A stretch of DNA of 64,000 bases from Papio anubis. Taxonomy: Eukaryota > Chordata > Mammalia > Primates > Cercopithecidae. Below the pieces are notes generated by a model, which searched no databases, was not told the DNA's origin, and saw only the letters and a program-made list of their open reading frames with translations. Below are positions 1-9,921 of the stretch, one piece after another; within the stretch, counting starts at the first letter, position 1; each line of letters opens with the position of its first letter. Where the stretch lies: assembly GCF_008728515.1 (NCBI RefSeq), contig NC_044981.1, positions 9,680,895 to 9,744,894 of the forward strand. Direction: 5' to 3'. The position numbers and the translations under genes are program-made.

Positions 1-2668
1 ATCTACCATTTCAAGATTCATACAGCCCATGCCAATGTATGTGCTTGGTACCTAAGAAATTTGAAAGCCACCATTAGGATTTTCTAAATGGCTTCTGAAG
101 AAAGGTACAACCAGATATCATTATGTGATGTGGCTGGTATGACCCTCTTTGGGCAAGTTCATTGTGACACCATGCTTAAAAGAAAATGAGGTAAAATATG
201 TCAAGATAAGGAGGCACTTATTTGGAAAGAAGGAGCATTAATCAAAAATAAGTTATGACAATACTATAATCATGTGTTGATATTAGATAAATATTAACAC
301 ATTAATTATAAATGACATTAGTTTCATTTTTTAACAAAATTTTTAAAATGCTCAAATCTTTTATTGTTTTTGTCTTCAAGTATTTTTGTGAAATGTGTAT
401 CTTTTTACATAGGTATCTGTACATATACTTTTGCCAAAATGTTCAGGATAAAATTGCTATCCATTCTTTCAACTTTTAGAAAACCTGATGAAAAGAAAAA
501 CTTCACAACTTTGTTTTGATGTTGACATTTATAAACTGGACATTTCCCCTTAAAACTGTGTCTCCTTGGTCAACGTGGCTATTATATTTTTAATATAACA
601 CATTGCACTTTTAACAGGTTTAATTCAATTTACAACAAATGCCTCTAATTAAGTTAAAAGATCTTTGAAAATTGCTAAATCTTAGGGGTAATATTACCAC
701 TACTGACATTGAAATAATTGATCATTCCCACTGAGGCACAAAAGTATAAATGTTCTAATGAGAAAACAGCGATTGAAGTATGTTGAAGGAATCCAAAGAG
801 ACTCCAAACTCTTTAGGCTGTTATTTCCAATGACAGTCTCTGAATGGGAGAGAGAAGCTTTGGAGGGGGCAGGGAACGATGAAACTTATCACACAGTATA
901 AAAAGAAAATTGAAAGCAAACTTCACCACTTGAAGCAAGGGATGCCAAAGTCTGTCTGTCTTTTCGCAAATACATTTTTTGAAATTCAGTGTGTGTTGTA
1001 CGTGTCTGTTTTAGAACGTTAATTTTGCCATTTGAAAATAACATTTTCCTTAACATTCTCTAGTAATAAATACTGGGTGCAATATTCGAATGCACTTATT
1101 TTTCCAAGAGAAATTTTCTTAGAGTCAAAGATGAATAAATATAGGGCCAGTGCTTTATGATAATTAAGATGTATGAAAACTAAGGACAACAATTGTCCCG
1201 GACTTAACAACAATAGCAGAGCGGGAAGCAGAAATGGATGACTGTTGCCACAATTATTATCGCAGCTTACCTTCTGGCTTTGGGAAGTGACTTAGCTTTG
1301 CAGCTAATCTGTTAGAAAGAAGGAGAACATTTACCTTGCTGGTATTTGCCTGACCTAATGAGTTAAAATGTTTACAAAGCACTTCATAAGTGAAAATAGC
1401 TGAATACTTTATGCATAATGGGAGTTTTATTAATAATTGGAACAATAATGTAAAAGCAGTTAGCTTTGAAAACAATTACATTGATGAGCTGTGTGATAAT
1501 GTGTTAACAGAACAGTATAAGAAAAAAAAAGAGAAGAAAAACAACTTCACAGCTTAGCCAGAAGCATGCCATCAGGAGCCTCCCAGACACGTAAGGCTGC
1601 CCACAGTGAAGGATGAGGGAAGGCAGGGCTGTGTACAGGCTGACAGCAGAGATTCCAGCTTAAATTTTTGCTCTTCTATCTATAGCTTTGTGATATTTCA
1701 TAAATTATCTAGACTCTGGGCTTCAAATGACTTCTATAAAAACAAGAGATTGTACTGTCTACCACTTCAAATTATTATGAGGATCAAACAAGAGAATATG
1801 TCAGATTCCTAGGAAGGCAAATGCCACTTTTAAAGAAGAATTGCTTATTATACAAAGCTGAGAGGTCACTAACTAGTCAAAGAAAGTACTTTTGAATCAC
1901 AAAATTAGTTTTTCGTTTTGTAGTCACCATTGCAGGCAATGGAAAACACATTTCAGTGAAAAGAATCACATTGTGATTCTAATGGCATCTATAAGTAGCT
2001 CAGACATTGAAATCAAGAAACAAAGGACATAGCTTGATCTCTTCTTTGTTTCCTTCCTAAAACCATAGTTTGGATTGTATATATTAGATAAATAGGTGTT
2101 TGGCAGTAAGGAGTCCAAAAATAGAAATGCAGCCCAAACCAGTGACAATATCAGATATGTTGAAAACAGTAGAAAGAGAAAAATATACGCAGTGTATGTG
2201 AGTTTAAACAGGTCGATAAATTTATTTTGTGTAGAATACACTCTAACACTCAGACTTTCTTGTGAGATCAAGTTTAATTTTGCCTTTTCTAGCAAAATGT
2301 GGATATCTGTCAAATACAATACGGGTCTGACATCTTATCCTGACATAACAGTGTAATTCAGCTATAACTCAGATTAAAATGAAAATGAAGACAAATGAGG
2401 AAAAAGTAATAATTGAGTGTTGACAAGAAGTCGAAGGGGAGCAGCCCTGCTATGCTGTCAGTGTCTGGAGTAGTAGTGCTCATAGTACTGCTCAGGAAGG
2501 CATAGCTCAACTGAATTGATTTGAATTGAAAATGCACATGGCATAAAGAATGAACTGTATTTAGCAGTATATGTAATATGTACATATACGACATATACTT
2601 ATCTATTTGATGAATATAGTATCAAAAGAAAAATGTATAGCAGAGTTTTGAAAGTATAAATTTTTAAA
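1..2668. other. Unassigned AT-rich non-coding sequence
   Basis: No repeat family, exon chain or RNA gene is recognised here. Short open frames on both strands (for example minus 1966-2319 and plus 2096-2356) overlap each other, lack domain features and look like chance frames in AT-rich DNA. A short A/G-rich run lies near 1520-1540. Confidence 0.5.
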
Positions 2669-2669
2669 A

Positions 2670-2766
2670 TCAGATGGAACTGGATTTGAATAGTAACCTT
2701 ACCACAAAGTAGCTATAGAAACCTGAGTAAAGTACTTAACTTCTCTAAAATAATAATTGTAATAAT
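2670..2766 (+). repeat. MIR SINE fragment
   Basis: The stretch follows the MIR core in sense order: an ACTGGATTTGAATAG-like segment, a CTTACCACAAAGTAGCT-like segment, then AAGTACTTAACTTCTCT. It is strongly diverged and is cut off by the poly(T) of the next Alu. Assignment is by recalled consensus order. Confidence 0.45.
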
Positions 2767-2782
2767 ATGAAGAAGATGATAC

Positions 2783-3089
2783 TTTTTTTTTTTTTTTTTT
2801 TTTTTTTGAGGTGGAGTCTCACTGTGTCACCCAGGCTGGAGTGCAGTGGCGCAATCTCGGTTCACTGCAACCACTGCCTCCCGGGTTCAAGCGATTCTCT
2901 TGCCTCAGCCTCCCGACTAGCTGGGATTACAGGTACCTGCCACTGTGCCTGGCTAATTTTTTTGTATTTTTAGTAGAGATAAGATTTCACCGTCTTGGCC
3001 AGGCTGGTCCTGAACTCCTGACCTTGTGATTCACCTGCCTCAGCCTCCCAAAGTGCTGGGATTACAGGCCTGAGCCACTGTGCCCAGCT
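2783..3089 (-). mobile_element. Alu SINE, antisense, full length
   Basis: A poly(T) run from 2783 is followed by the reverse-complement Alu body: GAGTCTCACTGTGTCACCCA, GGCTGGAGTGCAGTGG and GGGATTACAGG in both arms, ending GTGCCCAGCT near 3089. No clear target-site duplication is visible. It faces the next Alu (plus strand) about 40 bp away, so the two form an inverted pair. The two short plus-strand open frames inside it are Alu-derived and not genes. Confidence 0.95.
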
Positions 3090-3128
3090 AATAAAACCTA
3101 TTTTAAAGGTTCATGAAGAAATGTAAAG

Positions 3129-3467
3129 GAGCCCAGGTGTGGTGGCTCTCGCCTGTAATCCCAGCACTTTGGGAGACCCTGGTGGAAGGATCACTTGAGG
3201 CCAGGAGCTGGAGACCAGCCTGGGCAACATGGTGAAACCCCCTCTCTACAAAACATACAAATATTAGCCAGGCATGGTGGCCCACGTATGTAATCCCAAC
3301 TATTCATGAGGTTGACCTGGAAGCATTGCTTGAGCCAGGAATTAAAGGATTCTTGAGCCAGGAATTCAAGCTGCAGTGAGCTGTGATTGCACCACTACCC
3401 TCTTGCCTGTGTGACAGAGCGAAGCCCTATCCCCCCATCCCCCCAAAAAAGGAAAAAAGAAATGAAA
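3129..3467 (+). mobile_element. Old Alu SINE (AluJ-like), sense
   Basis: The Alu body begins GCCCAGGTGTGGTGGCTC near 3130 and ends in an impure A-rich tail near 3465. It reads AGACCAGCCTGGGCAACATGG and carries many changes, as in old AluJ copies. It also has an internal direct repeat: CTTGAGCCAGGAATT occurs at 3329-3343 and 3352-3366, a 23-bp step that lengthens the right arm. Confidence 0.9.
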
Positions 3468-3512
3468 ACAGAGCATACATGTAAAGCTATTAGCATAATA
3501 TTTGTCTCACAG

Positions 3513-3805
3513 GGGGCCAGGCGCGGTGGCTCATGCCTGTAATCCCAGCATTTTGGGAGGCCGAGGTGGGTGGATCACGAGATCAGGAGATCGAGACCAT
3601 CCTGGCTAACACGGTGAAACCCCGTCTCTACTAAAAATACAAAAACTTAGCTGGGCATGGTGGCAGGCGCCTGTAGTCCCAGCTACTCGGGAGGCTGAGG
3701 CATGAGAAAGCTCGAGGAAGTGGAGCTTTCAGTGAGCCGAGATAATGCCACTGCACCCCAGCCTGGGCAACGAAGTGAGACTCCATCTCAAAAAAAAAAA
3801 AAAAA
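3513..3805 (+). mobile_element. AluY/S-like SINE, sense, with target-site duplication
   Basis: A complete Alu with GCGCGGTGGCTCATGCCTG at the 5' end, the young-type segment GATCAGGAGATCGAGACCAT, and a pure A tail. It is flanked by a perfect 11-bp direct repeat TTGTCTCACAG at 3502-3512 and 3806-3816, which marks it as an independent L1-mediated insertion. Confidence 0.96.
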
Positions 3806-3816
3806 TTGTCTCACAG

Positions 3817-5089
3817 TTAGTGCTCAGTTAATATTAGCCAAATAGAATTATTCTTACTTTTTGTCACCATCATTATTATTAAAAACCATGATGGCAGCAT
3901 TTTCTAAACAAATAATGGAAATAATCTGAATTCCACTCTCTTCTAGCTTCTTACAAGGAGGTGCCCTTGCTATAGAAATAAGATTTAAATCCTTCCAATT
4001 ATGTCGAGAGAAATTTTAGTAATTATTAATCCATATCTTCTTTTAAGACTTCTAAATAAAGACCTAAAATAGAGAAAAATATGTCTTCATAATTTAATGT
4101 AACAAAATACATAATATATTAATTATTTTGCTTTCCAATTTAATCCTGAGTTGTTTTATTTAGTCCCCTATTATAAAAAGTAATTTGTGTTGATAGCTCT
4201 GAGGAAATCTAGAAATTAAAGAACTAATTAAATTCTTTCTGAGTAATTTTTGAGTCTCTCTATCAATATATGTGTGCTCACACGTTCAAACATCTACGAA
4301 TAGCCAAGCACTGCAGGATGTTTCTCGAAACTGACCTTCCATGATGTCTACTTTGACTCACCCTTTCCTCTGGGCAAACAAACCTAACCTTTAAGCCACA
4401 TTTTCAAAGGAATCATAGATCATGCACCTCATAGAACTGAACTAGAATGTCAGAAATTATGATCAAGATAGGAAAGACAGGTAATCAGAAGCTGACCTAT
4501 TTTGTCGTGAATTTACTATGGATGGAAGATCTCAAGGAAGTTTTTACTTTCTTAAGTAATAATAGTGATAAATACTCTGTAAAATATTTAAAGAATGGTC
4601 CCATTTCCATAAATAGTTTGGCATCTTCAAAGTTATATTTAAATAATATTTTTATAAATAATTTACCTGCATATTTAAGAACAGGAGTTTTTAAAACATA
4701 TCATGAAAGCACTATAAAGAAACTATAACTGGTGTGATAATTCTAGAATTTCACCCTGAAACAAAAATACCATCATAGTTTACAAAATCCTTTGTTAATT
4801 TAATTCTGTGTATATACTCCTATATTTCAATAAAGGTGCTATTTTTTTTTTCACCTGGGGCTCTGATATATATAAATAACAGCAAATCTCTTGTTATTTT
4901 TAAATGTAACTCAGTTTCTTGATGTTTTTTACATATGCATTTATCAAAGTATATATCAGCAAATCTTAAAATCAAAACCTAAATTGATATTTAAAATTTA
5001 AATTTTTAATTCTAAAACATATAAAATTTAGTGAATATAAAATTTACCAAAGCACTCTTATTCAAATGGGACAAAAATCTGGGAACACG
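3817..5089. other. Unassigned AT-rich non-coding sequence
   Basis: No recognised repeat. A plus-strand open frame at 4447-4728 (93 codons) has no domain I recognise, and its AT-rich codons match the local base composition. An AT-rich block lies at about 4970-5045. Confidence 0.45.
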
Positions 5090-6474
5090 ATGCTGATTAG
5101 AATAGCAAGGTAAATATAAGCCACCGAAATGTTGAGCTCTCTCCTACTAAATAATTATCTTCCGGGAGGCAAAGTCGAATGCAGGAGGTCCCTTGAGGAG
5201 AGATTACGGGAGCTGTACCTGTCCTAAAGGGAAGGAGGTAGAACTGAGCAGAAGGAGAACCTGACCCACAAGGCCTTTGTGATGATTTGGAGTTAGAGTG
5301 GCCCTTCATACTGTCCCGAAATAAGGCAAGGGGAGCAGGCCTTTGTGTTTCCACATTAGTCATCAGCTTGAGTTGCCCTATTAGAGGGGCACAACATGAA
5401 TGAGAAAATTTCCTATGACCAAGGAGAATTCCCAAGGAGGCCCTCAGGTCTCAGCCATCCATGACCAATATTCCCAGCAACTGAAGGATGGGGGCTGGGT
5501 CTGAGTGAAACATGACAGTATCCATCATAGTCCACCCTTTGTGCCACTCAGATCCGCTTGCATCATACAGTAAATTCACACCATCTGGAAACTGTTCCAG
5601 TTGGTCAGTCTTGTTTCCTGGGAAGCTTAGTGGAGAAGGGTGAGTGGGGACAATGGCATCTTGAGTTGTACTGCCACCATACAACTGCTGCAGTTGATCT
5701 TGAGGTTAACATTGACATTCTCTATCACCCTCCTCCACCGTACTTACCCTGGAGTAGCACTTCTGCTGGTCTAGATGTCTTGCTTGTTGAGATGTTCTAA
5801 TCTTCATGCCCTGAAGGTCTGAGTCCTAGAGAGTGTGACCCTCCCAGGTTTCTGCTCCTTTCTGTGTCCACTGACAGTTAAAGCCAGACATGAGGACCAG
5901 AAGAAGCCCCAGATGGATCACCTGAGAACCAAAGTATTTTCCCCTGTTCCCATTGTGTAGTAGCAGCTCCACCTCCTACCAAAGATAAGAGATAATTAAC
6001 CTTGACAATAATGTGACTCCTTTCCTTGCCTGCGGTCTCTTGGCATGAGGAGCCTCAGATGACCTGGTGGTGACTATGGCTTAATGTTCTATGTCCTGAG
6101 ATGGAAATGGTTTCCTTCTGCAAAGCAAGGCCTCCAGAATTCTACAGCCTCAAAATTGTTGGGTTAGGAAACAAATTCCCCATGTGGGTCACTAGGAGTC
6201 ATTTTAAGTGAGGCCCTTTCCATTTCCAGCTCTTGCCTTCCAGTTATTCTATGTACTGGGGACACCCATATTATGGTTACTGATTTAGTGTATGTTGGAC
6301 CCCCCTATCCTTCCAAGGTAATATATTCAATCCAGTGACTGAGCTGAACTTCCAAGAGGCTACTTCACCAGTCTATCAGGTTGGGAGCATATGGAGGGTG
6401 GGAAATATACTAAGATTAGTGGATCATGGTACCACAGCTGCATCTCCTTGGGAATACAATAAGCCCCTTGTTCT

Positions 6475-6752
6475 TCTCTTTCATATATATACTTTAAGTT
6501 CTAGGGTACATGGGCACAACGTGCAGGTTTGTTGCATATGTATACATGTGCCATGTTGGTGTGCTGTACCCATTAACTCATCATTTACATTAGGTATATC
6601 TCCTAATGCTATCCCTCCCCCTCACCCCACCCCACGACAGGCTCTGGTGTGTGGTGTTCCCCACCCTGTGTCCAGGTGTTCTCACTGTTCGATTCCCACC
6701 TATGAGTGAGAACACGCGGGTTTGGTTTTCTGTCCTTGCGATAGTTTGAATG
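6475..6752 (-). mobile_element. L1 3' end, antisense, inserted in the ERVL remnant
   Basis: It begins with CTTTAAGTTCTAGGGTACATG and continues through GTTCTCACTGTTCGATTCCC and the TATGAGTGAGAACACGCGGG segment, all reverse complement of the L1 3'UTR and ORF2 end. It is flanked by a 13-bp direct repeat, AGCCCCTTGTTCT at 6462-6474 and AGCCCGTTGTTCT at 6753-6765 (one mismatch). The insertion is therefore a 5'-truncated L1 that landed in the older retroviral sequence. Confidence 0.85.
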
Positions 6753-6765
6753 AGCCCGTTGTTCT

Positions 6766-7083
6766 GAGGCAGTCTTGCACAGCCTTCTGGCTGAAGGTAT
6801 CAAACCCTCTGTAAATTGTCAGACAGTGTACGGGCCATGGCCTAGTTGGCAATACATGCAAACCCAAATCTAGAATATGTGTTGCTCCTGCTCAAGCTGA
6901 CTTGCTGCATCTTCCAAGGAGGAAGGGGCCCAATGTAGTCAACTTGCTGCCAAATGGCTGGTTGGTCTCCTTGAGAGATGATGCTATACTGCTATACCAA
7001 GGGCAGCATTTAGTTCTATTCGTGATGGGGGCTGGACATTTGGCAACACTAGCTAATGTAAGCCATGGTGGATTGCAGCCCAT
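6766..7083 (-). pseudogene. Decayed ERVL-like pol (integrase region)
   Basis: The segment on the minus strand reads through VDYIGPLP and then SNTYSRFGFA, matching the order seen in retroviral integrase cores. A stop follows soon after and a frame change is needed on both sides. It is a dead remnant of an old retrovirus and belongs to the surrounding ERVL-like fragment. The 62-codon frame on the other reading phase is a shadow. Confidence 0.5.
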
Positions 7084-7784
7084 ACTGTTCGCCTACACAT
7101 AGCTTTCATCTCTGCCCACATGTCTATTTGGTTCATGAACTCATTGCGCCAGCACTGAGATGGTCAATTATAAAGACAAGCTCAGGTTAAACAGCTGAGA
7201 CACTGTGTTTGCTTTTTGCTTGGTGCTTCTTCCAGGGTGGATGCTACCTGTGGGTGTTAACCTGCAACCCAAAAATGTTTATACTTTGTACCCACTTCAA
7301 AGGTAAACTCCTGTGATTCTTTCTCAAAACTCATTACCTATTTTCTCTTTACCCTTTCAGTCCCCTGTCCAAGCAACCAGGACATCTGTGTCTACCACGA
7401 GCCCTCACAGATGTTTACCTTAGGCCACGTCACTTTCAACACAAAGGTAACGACTAGTTGCACCTGCAAGAGTGCTACCCACTGGAGAATTTCGCCTGCC
7501 TGCTGCCATGTAGGGACACCCCAAGTGAGCTGTAATGCAGCAGTTATCTGTTTTCCACTACATGAACCACCTGCAAGCTATGCTTGTTCTTCTTTTCTTT
7601 TCCATCAGGTGGTCGTAAAAGCCCTCTCTCCTATGTTGACACAGATATTAGTTCAGAGAGGGAACCCAGTGCATCAGCGGTAGGTATTATGGAAGTCTAA
7701 GTCATCTGCTCATACAGCGTACTTTTAAAATTAAGGTCATCTCCAAAAGATGGCATGGTTCCACCAGTATGGTATCACAGATAT

Positions 7785-7876
7785 GACATATGTCCAAAAT
7801 CATCAAATTGTATACATTATACATGTGCAGGATTTTTTTGGGGGGGGGTACATCAACTATACCTAATTAAGATTAC
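7785..7876 (+). mobile_element. Old L1M 3' tip, sense
   Basis: The order AATCATCAAATTGTATACATTATACATGTGCAGG then CATCAACTATACCTAATTAAG resembles the 3' end of old L1M elements. A T7-G9 homopolymer run interrupts it at about 7832-7848. The call is by resemblance only. Confidence 0.35.
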
Positions 7877-7889
7877 ATCAAAAACTGGT

Positions 7890-8062
7890 AAGTGCTATGA
7901 AAAAATTATATGAATCAGGATAATGAGATTGGGATTGACTGTTGGCGAACATGGAAGGCCACAAGGCGGCATTTGAGAAGACCTGAATTAGATGAAACCA
8001 TGTCAACTTATGACAATAGGCAAAAACATTCTAGAGAGAGTGAGTCTGTCCCTAGGTCAAAT
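7890..8062 (+). repeat. L2 LINE relic
   Basis: AGTGCTATGAAAAAATTA, then GGCATTTGAGAAGACCTGAAT, then AACATTCTAGAGAGAG follow the order of the 3'-proximal L2 consensus. Strongly diverged. Confidence 0.4.
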
Positions 8063-8126
8063 CATACCTGAGGTCAGTGGCCTGTTTTATTCTCTATCTG
8101 CCACTATCCTCCTTTAAAAAAAATTG

Positions 8127-8431
8127 ATGCCAGGCACGATGGCTCATGCCTATAATCCTAGCACTTTGGGAGGTTGAGGCAGGCGGATTGCCTGGGGGTC
8201 AGGAATTTGAGACCAGCCTGGCAAACATGGTGAAATCCCGTCTCTATTAAAAATACAAAAATTAGCCGCGCATGGTGGCGCGCACTTGTAATTTCAGCTA
8301 CTCAGGAAGCTGAGGCAGGAGAATCGCTTGAACCTGGGAGGTGGAGGTTGCAGTAAGCCAAGATCACACCACCGTACTCCAGCCTGGGTGATAGAGTGAG
8401 ACTCCTTCTCAAAAAATACACACACACACAC
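8127..8431 (+). mobile_element. Alu SINE, sense, with CA-repeat tail
   Basis: A full Alu body starts CCAGGCACGATGGCTCATGC and ends CTCCTTCTCAAAAAATAC followed by a (CA) tract. The tail has evolved into a short microsatellite, as often happens to Alu tails. A weak AAAAAAATTGATG flank gives no convincing duplication. Confidence 0.93.
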
Positions 8432-8477
8432 GAGCTCATTTAAATTAAATTTTGTGATTTTGACCAAAGAATTCTAT

Positions 8478-8827
8478 TGTGGACTGCATGTTTGTGTTCC
8501 CCCCAAATTCACATGGTGAAACTCCAACCATCTAGGGATGGTGTTAGGAGGTGGAAATGTTGGTAGGTGATTAGGTTCCGATGAGGTCATGAGGGTGGGA
8601 GCTCTCAGCATGGAATTCATGCCCTTATAAGAAAATAAAGAGACAAAAATTTGTTCTCTCAGCCATGTTAGGATCCAGGGAGAAGACAGCCATCCGTGAA
8701 CCAGGAACAGAACCCAACCAGACACCAGATCTGCCAGCACCTTGATGTTAAGCTTCCAGCCTCCAAAAATAAATGTTTGTTATTTACCCTATGCAGTATA
8801 TTTTTGATACAGCAGCTCAAACTGACA
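8478..8827 (+). mobile_element. MLT1-type MaLR solo LTR, sense
   Basis: The sequence starts TGTGGACTGCATGTTTGTGT and contains TTAGGAGGTGGAAATG, GAGGTCATGAGGGTGGGAGC, the CCTTATAAGAAAATAAAGAG segment, CCAGACACCAGATCTGCC and CTTCCAGCCTCCAAAAATAAATG, ending in CTCAAACTGACA. This is the order of MLT1 LTRs. AATAAA near 8767-8772 would be the LTR poly(A) signal. Confidence 0.75.
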
Positions 8828-9738
8828 AAAACCAATCCTAATATAAATCCTAGTATTAATTCAACATATGCTGTGTTGCGGTGGAGTTGGATGGTGAGCC
8901 TATTTTCTGTGAATAACAAAAAAAGTTAATAATACTAATTATAAGATTTGCAGGGACCATGTGGCAATAATTAGTTGGCTACCCAAAAGCACATTCCAAT
9001 CCAACTGTCCCTTTCCCTCCTCCAGCTGGAGAGGCTAGAAAAGTCTAGATATTCCTTTTTCCAACTTCCCCTTGTAATGAAGAGTGGGCACATGACCCAG
9101 TTGTGGACAGTGAGATACAAGGGGAAGGCTGCTGAAGGGATTCTGAGAAAGTGAATCCTCTCCCTAGCAGAAGGGAAAACACAAGTAAGTTCACTTCCCA
9201 CTAGCTCCTCTTTCCCTTTGAATGTGATCTTGTTACTTAGAGCTCGTGAAATCATGAGGGTCAAAAGAGAGAATCACGGAGAGGCTGAGCCAGAATCCTG
9301 ACACAGCCAAGCCATAGAAAGAATACCAGCAACTGCCTGCTTATTAACTGCCTGTTGCCTGAGAAAAATGGACTTCTCATCATTTAGGCCATTCGTGTTT
9401 GGCTTTCCTTTTATTTGCAATTTGAAAATATTATTTACTTAAACTAACCATGTAATACATTGAATTCCTAAAACCTAGAAAGACCTAGAATAGGAATTGC
9501 CATTAAATAAAAACCTACGGTGTAAACAAAATTAAAGAGAGTTGAAAATATAAGAAAGTAGGTACAGCCATCATCATGATGTCATTGATGATGTCACTCA
9601 AGTCACAAAGTCAGGAAACCAAAGGACCTAAGTTTTTGCTAGTTTTGTTTTAAATATTCAGGATGGTCTTTCAGTTGAATAGCAAAGGTAAAAGAATAAT
9701 TGAATTATTTATTGATTTAGATGCTGGGGTTGGTGCTA
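8828..9738. other. Unassigned sequence with a possible ancient repeat
   Basis: The part at about 8960-9400 (TTCCAATCCAACTGTCCC, GGGCACATGACCCAGTTG, later AACTGCCTGTTGCCTGAG) has the feel of an old LTR-type repeat but I cannot name the family. The rest shows nothing recognisable. TGATGTCA occurs at about 9578 and 9590. Confidence 0.35.
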
Positions 9739-9921
9739 TGTGTGTGTGTTTCGTAGATGACAGAATGATTATTAAATGCACACTGCACATATGGGCAGCA
9801 AGTGTCATTTAGAGAGATAGCCATGAGATTTGCTAGCAAAATATTTCTCAGCAAAGCTGCTCTGTGTGTGTATGTGTGTGTGACTGTGTGTGACTGTGTA
9901 TGGGTGTGTGTGTATGTGTTC
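9739..9921. repeat. Interrupted TG-rich microsatellite
   Basis: Two TG tracts, 9739-9750 and 9861-9920, flank about 110 bp of unique sequence. The second is imperfect (TGTATG, TGACTG and TGGGTG interruptions). Confidence 0.85.

Larger units (their letters stand above)
5097..7690 (-). mobile_element. ERVL-like endogenous retrovirus internal fragment, antisense
   Basis: Minus-strand translation around 6914-6951 contains W-x-x-VDYIGPLPPWK, the conserved start of the integrase core in ERVL-type (class III) pol. Below it, toward 5097, short minus frames are compatible with the pol-downstream region of this class. All frames are broken by stops and shifts, so nothing functional is encoded. No LTRs are identified at either end. 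The fragment is split by an L1 3' end at 6475-6752. Edges and the exact family are inferred and need a repeat-library search. Confidence 0.5.

Noticed and set aside
1966..2356. Overlapping 117-codon minus and 86-codon plus frames
   Set aside because: They overlap on opposite strands in AT-rich DNA and neither has recognisable features.
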